Below are positions 34,601 through 42,208 of a stretch of DNA of 47,222 bases, in pieces (position 1 is the first letter of the stretch; every line of letters begins with the position of its first letter). The position numbers and the translations under genes are program-made. This DNA is from Acidobacteriota bacterium. GTDB taxonomy: Bacteria; Acidobacteriota; Terriglobia; Bryobacterales; Bryobacteraceae. The stretch lies in the NCBI GenBank assembly GCA_005808475.1, contig SYLY01000153.1, positions 1 through 47,222 of the forward strand, written 5' to 3'. The notes beneath the pieces were generated by a model. That model was not told the origin of the DNA. It did not search any database and worked only from the letters and a program-made list of their open reading frames with translations.

Positions 34601-34660
34601 GCTCGCGGCGAGGGCGGCCGCGGTGAGCAGGTGGAGGAGGTGGCGGGACGGCGGTTCCAA
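31607..34660 (-). CDS. Large secreted nuclease: Calx-beta plus endonuclease/exonuclease/phosphatase domain
   Basis: Protein of 1017 aa starting at TTG 34660 with a signal peptide (LLTAAALAASASAQ). Residues 30-225 form a beta-sandwich region (SLDFQYRVDASS, DDGLAIDDFTL), about 230-335 a Calx-beta domain (LTLEEGDAGST, SGQTRVNFDITVLGD), about 340-570 an OB-like segment (GVVTARKSNGLFLQ), and about 588-900 an EEP nuclease domain with ASFNLERFF, GVQEAEN, VVLGDFNAFPFSDG and SDHDVPVAAF carrying the metal and catalytic residues. The tail (about 910-1017) is a DUF11-like beta domain. The layout resembles extracellular DNases of the ExeM/NucH type, which scavenge DNA or remodel biofilm. No ATG is in reach, so TTG is the best start. 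Confidence 0.87.
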   Translation of the reverse strand: MEPPSRHLLHLLTAAALAASASAQCLPIESLDRAYLQDFDTLAAAGSSGQTPPGWLFLESGVNADAAYSAGDGSNNSGDTYSYGAPGSSDRALGTLRSGSLVSTVGACFVNRTGRPITRFAIAYTGRQFRLGGLNRRDSLDFQYRVDASSLDQPGAWTASPDLSFTAPLQGPATGAVSARSERSASLSAAVPYGSTLWIRWLDFDATGADDGLAIDDFTLTPSAPVGLSISGLTLEEGDAGSTIASVAATLDTPSARPVSFDIAVTGGTATSGVDYTPCAAARLTIPSGQTRVNFDITVLGDRDFEPDETILVEASNIEGALLVQPRATIVITGDDPGRIGQIQGAGPESPYPGRVVLTEGVVTARKSNGLFLQSAPGGDDADPATSDGIFVFTGTAFDFESAPTGTLLRLRGTVTEFRPAADPSSPPLTELTQPVIAARLGAVPLPPPVPIEGAPEERLEAMRVRVDSLLVTGPAGGSILERDATATSNGVFLGVASGARPYREPGLDANDPLPDSAACCIPRWDANPEILRVAGGIDPAAGAVLTDLTGVLDFGFRAYTLIPDPGAPLASPPLPAAAPLPEPEPGQFTVASFNLERFFDTADDPGVGDIVLTPAAFERRLRKVSLAIRDILRSPDIIGVQEAENIAALQAIADRVNADSAGVNPRYSAHLVEGNDPGGIDVGFLVKTARVRVEGVTQEGSNATYIDPRTGRPEILNDRPPLVLRASVDGLGVTALVNHLRSLTNLADPEDGPRIRAKRQAQADYLAALVQARQSADPSEHIVVLGDFNAFPFSDGHADVVNTIRGTQGPAAHVAAWSPAAVDPALVDAAESAPAARRYSYVFGGSIQTLDQLLFTANLRSRFVSLRYAHFNADFPEILRNDPSRPERISDHDVPVAAFHLTPPPLAVGLTAFSQPIADRVIAYEISVWNGSAQPLAGLPVVFTPPASGRISNVFLPPGWTCTSEADCTATLPPGAVGRAYVWVSIDPSTRNGQPVEAAASAGGVSAVHSTFAAAP

Positions 34661-34690
34661 GACACCACTGTATCAATGCCGCGGGCTGCT

Positions 34691-35044
34691 CTAGGGCTTG
34701 ACCATCGCCTCCCACGCGCCCGAGTCGTGGCCGATACTGATTTTGCCTCCACTTCGCACCAGAGGCAGCCGCAGGAGCTTCGGGTCCCGATCCACGCGCG
34801 CCAGCATCTCCGAGTCGCCGGCGCGGAGGTACTGAAGCCCGGCGTCGCGGAACGATTTTCCTTCGCGGTCGAGGAGACCGGCCAGCCCGAAACGGTCGAT
34901 GAACCGCTTGATCTCGCCGGGCGACATGGGTTTCTGCTTCAGGTCGACGAAGTGGATCGTGGCGCCGCGCTCCTTGAAGAATCGCTCGGCGGCGCGCGTT
35001 TCGTTCGAGTTCTTGACCCCAAAGATCTGGACGGTGACCGGCAT
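34691..35044 (-). CDS. ArsC/Spx-family thioredoxin-fold protein lacking the active-site cysteine
   Basis: Protein of 117 aa of the ArsC/YffB/Spx type, by VQIFGVKNSNETRAAERFFKERGATIHFVDLKQKPMS and LLRLPLVRSGGKISIGHD. In arsenate reductases and Spx a Cys occupies the NxCxxTR-like loop; here it reads KNSNETR and the whole protein has no cysteine, so thiol redox catalysis is not possible. It may be a degenerate regulatory or binding protein. It starts 12 nt after the Crp/Fnr gene, on the same strand, which suggests co-transcription. Confidence 0.85.
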   Translation of the reverse strand: MPVTVQIFGVKNSNETRAAERFFKERGATIHFVDLKQKPMSPGEIKRFIDRFGLAGLLDREGKSFRDAGLQYLRAGDSEMLARVDRDPKLLRLPLVRSGGKISIGHDSGAWEAMVKP

Positions 35045-35056
35045 CCCTCGATTTTG

Positions 35057-35626
35057 CTACATGTCGCGCAGCCGCCGCGGGGAGATCACGCGAACGTGGC
35101 CCCGGCCGGCCTCCACCAAGCCTCGTCTGGCCAGGCGCGAGATTACAGTGCTGGTGGTCTCGCGGGCGGTTCCGGCGATCGCGGCCAGTTCGGTGCGCGA
35201 GAGAGGCACCAAGCCGTCGAGATTGCACTGGTCGGCGAGATCGGCGAGCATGTGCGCCATTCGCTGGCCGGCACTCCGATCGGCCATCAGGCGGGCCCGC
35301 AACTCGGCCTCTTCCGCGCGGCGGATGGCCTGGACCGCGATCTGGCGCCAGATGCCGCCGTTCTTCCGCAGGCTGGCGGCGGAAAGCACCTTCAAGGCGC
35401 ACTCGCCGACGCTCATCGCGAAGGAGTCGCTGACGTAGCCTTCCTGCAGCAGGGCTCGCTCGTCGAATACTTCCCCCGGCCTGACCAGACGTACGTCCGG
35501 CTTGGAGCCGTCGAGTGTGCGCGTGACCTTCACCAACCCGCTCTCCACGCGAAAGACGGAGTCCAGCGGTTCGCCGGGTCCGAAGACCAACGTGGATGGC
35601 GGCAGGACGTATGAAGTCCGGTTCAT
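35057..35626 (-). CDS. Crp/Fnr-family transcription regulator
   Basis: Protein of 189 aa with an N-terminal cyclic nucleotide-binding beta-roll (VFGPGEPLDSVFRVESGLVKV, VRPGEVFDERALL) and a C-terminal winged helix (LSRTELAAIAGTARETTSTVISRLARRGLV). No N-terminal Fnr-type cysteine cluster is present and the cAMP-contacting residues are not clearly conserved, so the ligand is unknown. ATG 35626 has a strong AAGGGGG about 8 nt upstream. Downstream in the same direction are the ArsC-like gene and the nuclease gene, the likely local regulon. Confidence 0.92.
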   Translation of the reverse strand: MNRTSYVLPPSTLVFGPGEPLDSVFRVESGLVKVTRTLDGSKPDVRLVRPGEVFDERALLQEGYVSDSFAMSVGECALKVLSAASLRKNGGIWRQIAVQAIRRAEEAELRARLMADRSAGQRMAHMLADLADQCNLDGLVPLSRTELAAIAGTARETTSTVISRLARRGLVEAGRGHVRVISPRRLRDM

Positions 35627-35667
35627 GTCGGAACCCCCTTGATTTCGCGGGACGTTCCGGCGCCTCG

Positions 35668-36528
35668 TTACTTCCGAGGCGGTAGAGCCGACGTAAAGGC
35701 GCGCCCTTCTCCGAAAATCGCCTCTGCCGAGGTCAGATCTTCCGGCACAACCCGCTGACCAATATGACGTTCAGGGGCAATTTGTTTCAGCCGCGCTGAA
35801 AAAATTTCAACGGCCTCCGCGATGAAGTCGGCGTTGGTGGCCAGAATGTCGCGCCACATGCCCCAATCGCTCTCGGAAATCCGCAGCATGTCGCGCAATC
35901 CCTGCCCGCAACGTTCGGCGGCGGCAGCGGGCGGAATCGCTCCGTTCAGCGAGGCGGCCAAGGCGCTCGATAGAATCTGCGGCAGGTGCGACGTGTACGC
36001 CACCGATCGATCATGGGTCTCGGCGTCGATCCAACGCACCACCGCGCCGATCCGGTCGAGCAGTTCCACGAAAGCGGCTCTGTGGGGCGGATTCGGCGTC
36101 CCCTCCACCAGGAACCAGGTTCTGCCGCGAAACAGGCCGGTCTCCGCATGCTCGATGCCGGGATACTGTTTGCCCGCCATCGGATGTCCACCGAGAAAAC
36201 CGGCGCCGGCCACGTGGCGGCTCGCCGCCTCCATGACCGCCCGCTTGGTACTGCCGATGTCCGTAATGAGAGTGCCCGGGCGCGCCAGCGGGCCGATCGC
36301 TTCGATCCGAGCCAGGGACGCCAGCACGGGTCCGCATAAGAGGATGACATCGGCCTCGGCCAGCGCCTGCTCCAGGGACGCCGGACGGATCGCGGCGGCG
36401 ACGGGCTCCGGGTAGGTCTTGGGATCGCGGCTCACGCCGAGAACCCGGCCGGGAAGCCCGCACGCCTTCAAGTCGAGCGCGAACGACCCGCCCAACATGC
36501 CGACTCCGACGATCGCGATGGTTTCCAC
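35668..36528 (-). CDS. tyrA: Prephenate dehydrogenase
   Basis: NAD(P)-dependent TyrA of 286 aa: prephenate to 4-hydroxyphenylpyruvate in tyrosine synthesis (possibly arogenate dehydrogenase). The N-terminal Rossmann motif is IAIVGVGMLGGSFA, followed by LITDIGSTKRAVM, GGHPMAGKQYPGIEHA (catalytic His) and AYTSHLPQILSSALA. The start is GTG 36528, overlapping the DAHP synthase stop by one base (TAGTG). An in-frame reading extends far upstream to 37359 but lies inside the DAHP synthase gene in another frame, so it is discarded. It is the last gene of the aromatic operon. Confidence 0.94.
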   Translation of the reverse strand: METIAIVGVGMLGGSFALDLKACGLPGRVLGVSRDPKTYPEPVAAAIRPASLEQALAEADVILLCGPVLASLARIEAIGPLARPGTLITDIGSTKRAVMEAASRHVAGAGFLGGHPMAGKQYPGIEHAETGLFRGRTWFLVEGTPNPPHRAAFVELLDRIGAVVRWIDAETHDRSVAYTSHLPQILSSALAASLNGAIPPAAAAERCGQGLRDMLRISESDWGMWRDILATNADFIAEAVEIFSARLKQIAPERHIGQRVVPEDLTSAEAIFGEGRAFTSALPPRK

Positions 36529-37541
36529 TACATCGACCGTCCGACGGCGGGAGCGATGATCCGCAACTGGTCCATGAGCCCGGCGAACTGTTCCGGCCTC
36601 AGCGACTGCGCGCCGTCGCTGAGCGCACGGTCGGGGTCCGGGTGGACCTCCACCAGCAGCCCATCCGCACCTGCCGCCACCGCTGCCCGCGCCATCGCGG
36701 GAACATGGTCGCGCCGCCCGGTCCCATGCGACGGATCGGCGATGATCGGTAAATGAGAGAGCTTCTTCACCACGGGAATGGCGGAGATATCCATCGTGTT
36801 CCGTGTGGCGCTCTCGAAAGTGCGGATGCCGCGCTCGCAGAGGATCACTTCGTAGTTCCCACCGGAGAGGATGTATTCGGCGGAGAGCAGCAGTTCCTCG
36901 ATGGTCGCCGCGATGCCTCGCTTGAGGAGCACTGGCTTTCTGGACTTCCCTAGTTCCCGCAACAGGTTGTAGTTCTGCATGTTGCGAGCGCCAACCTGAA
37001 GTAAATCCGAGTATGCGGAGAGCAGCTCGATCTGGGTGGAATCCATCACTTCGCTGACGACGAGTAGTCCGTTGGCATCGGCGGCTTCCCGAAGCAACCG
37101 CAACCCCTCTTCGCCCATTCCCTGGAAGCTGTAGGGCGAACTGCGGGGCTTGAAGGCGCCGCCGCGAAGCACCCGGGCTCCCGCCGCGGCCACGGTTTCC
37201 GCCGACCGCAGGATCTGGTCCCGGCTCTCCACGCTGCACGGGCCCGCCATCGTCACCACGCGCGATCCGCCGATTTCCACACCGCCGATTCTCACCACAG
37301 TCCCACCCGGCCGGAAGTGCCGGCTCGCCAGCTTGTACGGCGAGACGATGCGGCGGCACTCCTTGACGCCTTCCATCACCTCGAGCGCCGCCGGATCCAC
37401 GGCATCCTCCGGGCCCACGCCGCCGAGAACCGTGTGGACCACGCCCGTCGACCTGTGGACGGTGAAGCCGAGTTCGACCATCCGGCCGATGACGGCCTCC
37501 ACCTGTGTTGGCGCCGCGCCCTCTTCCATGATCACGATCAT
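36528..37541 (-). CDS. aroF: 3-deoxy-7-phosphoheptulonate (DAHP) synthase, type I-beta with N-terminal FL domain
   Basis: DAHP synthase of 337 aa, the first step of the shikimate pathway (phosphoenolpyruvate plus erythrose 4-phosphate). Residues 1-70 are the ferredoxin-like regulatory domain found in Thermotoga-type enzymes, where it mediates tyrosine inhibition. The barrel then shows [39 protein letters not shown] and [13 protein letters not shown]. It follows the chorismate mutase gene by 9 nt; in several bacteria the two are fused or form a complex, so interaction is plausible. Confidence 0.96.
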   Translation of the reverse strand: MIVIMEEGAAPTQVEAVIGRMVELGFTVHRSTGVVHTVLGGVGPEDAVDPAALEVMEGVKECRRIVSPYKLASRHFRPGGTVVRIGGVEIGGSRVVTMAGPCSVESRDQILRSAETVAAAGARVLRGGAFKPRSSPYSFQGMGEEGLRLLREAADANGLLVVSEVMDSTQIELLSAYSDLLQVGARNMQNYNLLRELGKSRKPVLLKRGIAATIEELLLSAEYILSGGNYEVILCERGIRTFESATRNTMDISAIPVVKKLSHLPIIADPSHGTGRRDHVPAMARAAVAAGADGLLVEVHPDPDRALSDGAQSLRPEQFAGLMDQLRIIAPAVGRSM

Positions 37542-37550
37542 CGTTGGCTC

Positions 37551-37844
37551 CTATTGCCCCGCCATGCGGTCGCGCTGCAAGGTGCGCATCTCGTCCATGA
37601 GCCGTTCGTATACGCGGCGTAGGGAGTCGTCGTGAAGCGGCCCGGTGTTGGAAGCCGCCACGTTCGCATAGACCTGGTCTTCCCGCCGTGGTTCGTAAAC
37701 GCGCATCCCGGCCTTCTGTTTGACGTCACCGATAGTCTCCACCACCTTCGCCCGGCGGTTCAACAGTTCCACGATCTGGCGGTCAAGGACGTCGATTCGG
37801 ACGCGGCACTCCTCCAGGGCTATGCTGGCTTCTTCAGTGGTCAT
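37551..37844 (-). CDS. aroQ: Chorismate mutase (AroQ type)
   Basis: All-helical chorismate mutase of 97 aa converting chorismate to prephenate, the branch to phenylalanine and tyrosine. ECRVRIDVLDRQIVELLNRRAKVVETIGDVKQ gives the conserved Arg, Asp and Lys positions, and REDQVYANV and the C-terminal helix complete the fold. It lies 5 nt downstream of trpA and 9 nt upstream of the DAHP synthase gene. There is no fused prephenate dehydratase, so phenylalanine synthesis needs a separate enzyme outside the window. Confidence 0.93.
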   Translation of the reverse strand: MTTEEASIALEECRVRIDVLDRQIVELLNRRAKVVETIGDVKQKAGMRVYEPRREDQVYANVAASNTGPLHDDSLRRVYERLMDEMRTLQRDRMAGQ

Positions 37845-37849
37845 CTGGC

Positions 37850-38656
37850 TTATTCCGTTACGGATAGAAGCGGTTTCTTCAAGTCCCGCGCGAATGTCTC
37901 CAGGATGGTTTCCAGGCCGGGATCTTGCCCGTTCTGCTCGATCAGCCGAACGATGGCGCTACCCACCACCACCGCGTCGGCGAGCCGGCCCACTTCGGCG
38001 CTCTGTTCCGGCCTCGAGATCCCGAAGCCCACGGCCAGGGGCAGCGAGGTCGCCTTCCGCATCCCCTCCACCAGCGGAGCGATGGAGGCGCTGACACTGT
38101 CCTGCTCGCCCGTCACTCCGGTGCGCGAGACAAGATAGACGAAACCGGAAGAGTATCGGGAAACCAGTTCCAGGCGGCGTTGGGTGCTGGTGGGCGCCAC
38201 CAGGAACACGGTATCGAGCCCGGCAGCCTTCAGTGGTCCAATCCAGTCACCGGCCTCTTCGACGGACAGGTCGGTGATGAGGCAGCCGTCGATCCCGGCC
38301 GCGGCGGCGTCCCCGGCCAACCGTTCGAATCCATACCGCAGAAGCGGGTTCAAGTAGCTGAACAACACCAAGGGAATCTCGGACCGAGTCCGGATTTCGC
38401 GGGCGATCCCGAGGACTCGCGCCAGGTTGGTTCCAGCGGCGATGGCGCGGTCGCTGGCCTTTTGGATGACGGGTCCGTCGGCGACCGGGTCGGAGAACGG
38501 AACGCCGAGTTCGATGAAATCGGCTCCACCGCGTTCGAGGGCCCACACCAGGGAAGCGGTGCGGTCCGGCGAGGGATCGCCCGCCGTGAGGTAGGCGACC
38601 AACCCGGACTCCCCGCGATCTTTCAGCCGGGCGAAGGTGGCGGCGATGCGGCTCAT
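37850..38656 (-). CDS. trpA: Tryptophan synthase alpha chain
   Basis: TrpA of 268 aa, full length. It cleaves indole-3-glycerol phosphate and passes indole to TrpB. Catalytic Glu is in [18 protein letters not shown], Asp in [27 protein letters not shown] and [11 protein letters not shown] bind phosphate. The start overlaps the trpB stop by 4 nt, the standard arrangement for coupled synthesis of the alpha-beta complex. Confidence 0.97.
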   Translation of the reverse strand: MSRIAATFARLKDRGESGLVAYLTAGDPSPDRTASLVWALERGGADFIELGVPFSDPVADGPVIQKASDRAIAAGTNLARVLGIAREIRTRSEIPLVLFSYLNPLLRYGFERLAGDAAAAGIDGCLITDLSVEEAGDWIGPLKAAGLDTVFLVAPTSTQRRLELVSRYSSGFVYLVSRTGVTGEQDSVSASIAPLVEGMRKATSLPLAVGFGISRPEQSAEVGRLADAVVVGSAIVRLIEQNGQDPGLETILETFARDLKKPLLSVTE

Positions 38657-39852
38657 TGAGGGTCCAGTTCCGGGAAGTTTTCGATGTAGATGCCGATGTC
38701 CTTGTCGCCGCGGCCGGAGACATTGACGATGTACACGGCGCCAGGTTCGGAGGGCGCGCGGCGAATCGCCTCGGCCACGGCATGGGCGGATTCGAGCGCG
38801 GGGATGATGCCTTCGGTTCGCGCGAGTTGCCTGGCCCCGGCGAGGGCATCGGCGTCCTGACAGGAGACGTATTCGGCGCGTCCCAGGTCGTGCAGCAGCG
38901 CATGTTCGGGGCCGACGGAGGCGTAGTCGAGGCCGGCGGATACCGAATGAGTCAGCGCGATCTGGCCGTCGTCGTCCTGCAACAGGTAGCTGCGCGTTCC
39001 TTGCAGCACGCCGGGAGATCCGCCGGAGAAGCGCGCCGCGTGGTCGCCGAGCTTGCCGCTTCGGCCGCCCGCTTCGACGCCGGTGAGTTTGACGCCCTCG
39101 TCCGCGATGAAGGAATGAAAGATGCCGATCGCATTCGATCCGCCGCCGACGCAGGCGATTACGCGGTCGGGGAGCCGGCCTTCCGCCTTCAGGATCTGGC
39201 CGCGCGCTTCTTCGCCGATGCAGCGGTGGAAATCGCGGACCATCGCCGGGTAGGGGTGAGCCCCCAGCGCCGAACCGAGCAGGTAATAGGTGTCGGAGAC
39301 GTTGGTCACCCAGTCGCGCATGGCTTCGCTGATCGCGTCCTTGAGGGTGCGGCTTCCGGCAGAGACGGCGACGACCTTGGCGCCGAGCAGCCGCATACGG
39401 AAGACGTTCAAGCGCTGGCGGCGCATATCCTCTTCGCCCATGTAGACCGTGCAGTCCAGTCCGAACAGGGCGCAGACAGTCGCCGTCGCCACGCCGTGCT
39501 GCCCCGCCCCGGTTTCCGCGATGATGCGGCGCTTGTTCATGCGGCGGGCGAGCAGCACCTGACCTAGGCAGTTGTTGATCTTGTGGGCTCCGGTGTGGAG
39601 CAGATCCTCACGCTTGAGGTAGATCCTGGCGCCTCCCAGGATCTGGCCGAGCCGCTTGGCGTGGTAGAGGGGTGTAGGCCTACCGGCGTAGTTGGCGAGC
39701 AGGTCGCGCAGTTCGGCCTGGAAGCCTTCATCGGAGCGGGCCGCGATCCACGCCTGCTCGAGCTCTTCGAGCGGCGCCATCAGGGTCTCCGGCACGAATC
39801 GGCCGCCGTAGGGACCGAAATGGCCGCCGGCGTCGGGTTGGGTGGGTGTCAT
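38653..39852 (-). CDS. trpB: Tryptophan synthase beta chain
   Basis: TrpB of 399 aa, PLP-dependent condensation of indole and serine. The start [22 protein letters not shown], catalytic Lys in [27 protein letters not shown] and the phosphate-binding [10 protein letters not shown] are canonical. ATG 39852 overlaps the trpF stop by 4 nt; an upstream in-frame ATG at 39879 lies inside trpF and lacks family sequence. Confidence 0.97.
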   Translation of the reverse strand: MTPTQPDAGGHFGPYGGRFVPETLMAPLEELEQAWIAARSDEGFQAELRDLLANYAGRPTPLYHAKRLGQILGGARIYLKREDLLHTGAHKINNCLGQVLLARRMNKRRIIAETGAGQHGVATATVCALFGLDCTVYMGEEDMRRQRLNVFRMRLLGAKVVAVSAGSRTLKDAISEAMRDWVTNVSDTYYLLGSALGAHPYPAMVRDFHRCIGEEARGQILKAEGRLPDRVIACVGGGSNAIGIFHSFIADEGVKLTGVEAGGRSGKLGDHAARFSGGSPGVLQGTRSYLLQDDDGQIALTHSVSAGLDYASVGPEHALLHDLGRAEYVSCQDADALAGARQLARTEGIIPALESAHAVAEAIRRAPSEPGAVYIVNVSGRGDKDIGIYIENFPELDPQ

Positions 39853-40439
39853 GAGGAAGCCTTCAGAGCGGCCTTGCAAAAGTCCGCCACCTTACGATGA
39901 TCCTTCTTTCCGGGCGACGATTCCAAGCGGGAACAGGCGTCGACTCCCCAGGGCCGGGCAACCTCGATGGCGCGTTCGACGTTTGAGGCGTCCAGGCCGC
40001 CGGCGAGCACGATCCGCCGGTCGAGGCCGCGGACCAGGTCCCAGTCGAACGTGCGGCCCGAGCCGCCGTGGAGTTCGCCGGCTGGAGCGTCCAACAGAAA
40101 CGCCTCCGCGGCGCCCGTCAGCAGCGAGGGGCTGAAGTCGCCGCGCACCGCCACCGCGCGCCAGATTCGGGCTTCGCCGGGGGGATCGAACTCGCCGTGC
40201 AACTGGACGACGTCCAGATCCACGGCCGCCGCGATCTCGCGGATTCGAGCGGCGGATTCGCCGACGAAGACACCCACCCTGAGAACGCCGGCGGCGTTCG
40301 GCGCAATGGCGGCGGCGGTATCGGGCGAGATGTAGCGGGGGCTCTTCGGCCAGAAGTTGAAACCGAGCGCACCCGCGCCGGCATCGATGGCAGCGACGGC
40401 GTCGTCGCGCACCGTGATGCCGCAGATTTTGACCAGCAT
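39849..40439 (-). CDS. trpF: Phosphoribosylanthranilate isomerase
   Basis: TrpF of 196 aa: N-(5-phosphoribosyl)anthranilate to the ribulose form used by Trp[12 protein letters not shown] carries the catalytic Cys, [13 protein letters not shown] follows, VVQLHGEF the next conserved strand, and [10 protein letters not shown] with the C-terminal SSPGKKD motif close the barrel. It is the first gene of the trpF-trpB-trpA-aroQ-aroF-tyrA run. The start at ATG 40439 gives the family N-terminus; a longer reading to 40577 is low-complexity leader sequence without homology signs. A TTTTCGCGAAAA palindrome lies about 60 bp upstream. Confidence 0.95.
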   Translation of the reverse strand: MLVKICGITVRDDAVAAIDAGAGALGFNFWPKSPRYISPDTAAAIAPNAAGVLRVGVFVGESAARIREIAAAVDLDVVQLHGEFDPPGEARIWRAVAVRGDFSPSLLTGAAEAFLLDAPAGELHGGSGRTFDWDLVRGLDRRIVLAGGLDASNVERAIEVARPWGVDACSRLESSPGKKDHRKVADFCKAALKASS

Positions 40440-40500
40440 CCGGAGCTTCCATGGTATCAGCCGCGCAACGCGCGTGGGACGCCCGAAAAGGCGTTCCGTG

Positions 40501-40512
40501 TTTTCGCGAAAA
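40501..40512. promoter_or_regulatory. Perfect 12-bp palindrome upstream of trpF
   Basis: TTTTCGCGAAAA, unusual in this GC-rich DNA and 62 nt before the trpF ATG, where an operator could lie. The regulator is unknown. Confidence 0.35.
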
Positions 40513-40819
40513 AAGTGAAAACTAGATTTGGCTTGTTTTCTTTGGGTTGGCGGGATCGGGTCGTCCGGAGGCGCCATCGATCCGGCGACTCGCCCGGTCC
40601 TGTCTGAGAAATTGGGGCCGGGTGGGGAGGACGCGCTCCTGCGAGACGCGAACCGGGCGGGCGGGCCCGGTGCGCGCTTCGTTCAGTCGAGCCCCTCCCC
40701 ACCGAGGCTTCGATCTCGACCTGGCAAGGTGGCGGGTTCGCGGGAGTAGGGTACCCGCGGATTCGCGAAGACACACCTGCCGGTTGCGTCTCCTCTTGGG
40801 GCGAAGAGGAGCCGCGCTC

Positions 40820-40936
40820 GCGAGCGGGGCGATGTGTCATGTGGCCGGCCGGCGCATCTTGGCGGAAGCGCCGCCGTCCGGGGCCGGGTGAACCGTGTAG
40901 GAAGCGGTTTGCCACATGACGCATCGCCCCGCTCGC
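40820..40936. repeat. 26-bp near-perfect inverted repeat with 65-bp spacer
   Basis: Left arm 40820-40845 and right arm 40911-40936 are reverse complements with one mismatch in 26 (gcgagcggggcgatg/tgtcatgtggc in the left arm; a C replaces one T in the complement of the right). The 117-bp unit has no clear target-site duplication. Its right arm covers the likely -35 region of the CBM9-like gene, whose -10 begins 4 nt further on. It could be a tiny mobile element (MITE-like) or a double operator. Confidence 0.7.
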
Positions 40937-40939
40937 CAT

Positions 40940-40945
40940 TACAAT
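40940..40945 (+). promoter_or_regulatory. -10 box of the CBM9-like gene
   Basis: TACAAT lies exactly 6 nt before ATG 40952; an ATGACG at 40916-40921 (18-bp spacing) could be the -35 and lies within the right arm of the inverted repeat. No Shine-Dalgarno is present. Confidence 0.5.
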
Positions 40946-40951
40946 CGACTC

Positions 40952-41674
40952 ATGCGATTCTCACTCGCGCTTCTGCTGGCTCCGCTGGCGGCGCAGACGC
41001 TGCCGTCCTACACCGCCTATCGCGCGGCCACGCCCCCGAAGATCGATGGCAGGCTGGACGAACCCGCGTGGTTCGCCGCGCCGTCGTTGAAGCTCCGCGA
41101 ATTTCCGTGGCACACCCAAGGCCGCAAAGAGGCGACCATCGTCAAACTGCTGTGGGACGACGAGAACCTATACATCGCGTTGGTTGCCGAGGATCGCCAC
41201 ATCACGGCCCGGCACACCGAGCGCGACGGCAAGATCCCCGAGGACGATTGTTTCGAACTCATGATCGCGCCGGATCCCGCCAAGCCGGAGGTCTACTTCA
41301 ATCTCGAATGGAACGTGATCGGCGGACTGGTGGACAACTTCCGGCCGAACGGCCCCAGCCAGCCACGGGCGCCCAAATGGGATGCCGAGGGAGTCCGCGT
41401 GGCGGGATCGTACGAGGGCAAGCCGAACGACGACTCCGGCTCGGACAGCCACTGGATCACCGAGACCGCGATCCCGTTTCGCAACTTCAAGGCCTATGCC
41501 AAGTCCGCGCCGCCGCGGCCGGGAGAACATTGGAACGCGAACTTCAACCGGCACGGCGGCGCGATGAATCCGCAGTATAGCCAGTGGTCGTCCGGAGGGA
41601 CTCCCAAGCCGAACTTCCACACGCCGCACCGGTTCGGCCGGCTGGTGTTCGGCGGGGACTCGCGGCCGTTCTGA
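40952..41674 (+). CDS. Secreted CBM9-like domain protein
   Basis: Protein of 240 aa with a signal peptide (FSLALLLAPLAAQ) and one family 9 carbohydrate-binding-like beta-sandwich: PPKIDGRLDEPAWFAAP, VKLLWDDENLYIALVAEDRHI, DDCFELMIAPD, TETAIPFRNF and NFNRHGG. Such domains bind sugar ends in xylanases but also occur alone as periplasmic proteins of unknown role in Acidobacteria. No catalytic domain is attached. ATG 40952 is supported by the TACAAT box 6 nt upstream; an in-frame ATG at 40916 falls inside the inverted repeat. It ends next to gene remnants. Confidence 0.85.
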   Translation: MRFSLALLLAPLAAQTLPSYTAYRAATPPKIDGRLDEPAWFAAPSLKLREFPWHTQGRKEATIVKLLWDDENLYIALVAEDRHITARHTERDGKIPEDDCFELMIAPDPAKPEVYFNLEWNVIGGLVDNFRPNGPSQPRAPKWDAEGVRVAGSYEGKPNDDSGSDSHWITETAIPFRNFKAYAKSAPPRPGEHWNANFNRHGGAMNPQYSQWSSGGTPKPNFHTPHRFGRLVFGGDSRPF

Positions 41675-41677
41675 CGC

Positions 41678-41950
41678 TACCGGAATCTCAGCGGGCACAA
41701 AGTCGCGGCGTCCCTGAACGACGTCAAGGCCTGGTTCCGGTCCGGCTACCGCACCCAAGAGGTGCTGGACTTGCTTGCGCGAGATGGAATCAAGCCGCAC
41801 AAGGTCAAGTTCCGCCAATTGCTGAGCTATGGCAACGATTCGCAGCCCAAGGAGCCAAGTTTGCCTGCAGCCCCACTGAATCGTGCTGTCCGTCCTGAGC
41901 ATTGGGCTATCGATAACGATGTCGTGTGCCAAGCCAACGTAGGAAGGTAA
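41678..41950 (+). pseudogene. Remnant ORF of unknown family
   Basis: An open frame just after the CBM9-like stop reads LNDVKAWFRSGYRTQEVLDLLARDG and KPHKVKFRQLLSYGND. It looks protein-like but has no good start other than GTG 41762 in its middle, and the end (from about 41850) loses coding character. I do not recognise it. It may be the 5'-truncated remains of a gene. Confidence 0.35.
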
Positions 41951-42122
41951 AGACTTTGCTCAGTGGCGCGCTGACTTAAGGGACCTGTCACCAGATGTTC
42001 GAAGAAAAGCTGTGGCCGCTCTGGGGCACTTCGGGCACGCGGCATGGGCTCTCAGCCAGATCGGCGTAGCGGACAAGGAATTGCTCCAGGACCTTGAATG
42101 GCTCCTGGTAAACGTTCGCTGA
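41943..42122 (+). pseudogene. HEAT-repeat-like protein fragment
   Basis: A frame opening after TAG 41940 reads KDFAQWRADLRDLSPDVRRKAVAALGHFGHAAWALSQIG and DKELLQDLEWLLVNVR, then a TGA at 42120. The VRRKAVAALG helix resembles HEAT or PBS-lyase-type repeats. There is no start codon before the repeat and only about one and a half repeats remain, so this looks like a 5'-deleted gene end. Confidence 0.45.
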
Positions 42123-42208
42123 GGCCCAGGCCAATCATTAGTGTGGCAAAACGACGCATCGCCGCGACGTAACGCAGGAGGCAGCGGAGATGAGCCGCCA
42201 GCGCGATC

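Larger units (their letters stand above)
40440..40951. other. 512-bp intergenic region between the divergent trpF operon and CBM9-like gene
   Basis: No convincing gene. It holds the 12-bp palindrome at 40501-40512, a small ggacgcc/ggcgttc hairpin (about 40478-40496), a 12-bp CGCTCGCGAGCG palindrome (40815-40826) and a long 26-bp inverted repeat (40820-40936). I saw no Trp-rich leader peptide or antiterminator upstream of trpF. Confidence 0.6.

Noticed and set aside
36529..37359. N-terminal extension of TyrA (long fused frame)
   Set aside because: It lies inside the DAHP synthase gene in another frame; the NAD-binding motif begins right after GTG 36528.
40478..40496. Possible trp attenuator hairpin upstream of trpF
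   Set aside because: Short stem, no T-run after it on the minus strand, and no Trp-rich leader peptide nearby.
40547..40891. Open frames in the region between trpF and the CBM9-like gene
   Set aside because: Short Arg/Gly/Pro-rich translations without motifs or start signals.
42141..42165. Second copy of the 26-bp inverted-repeat arm
   Set aside because: Only about 11 bases (gacgcatcgcc) match, which is within chance in this composition.
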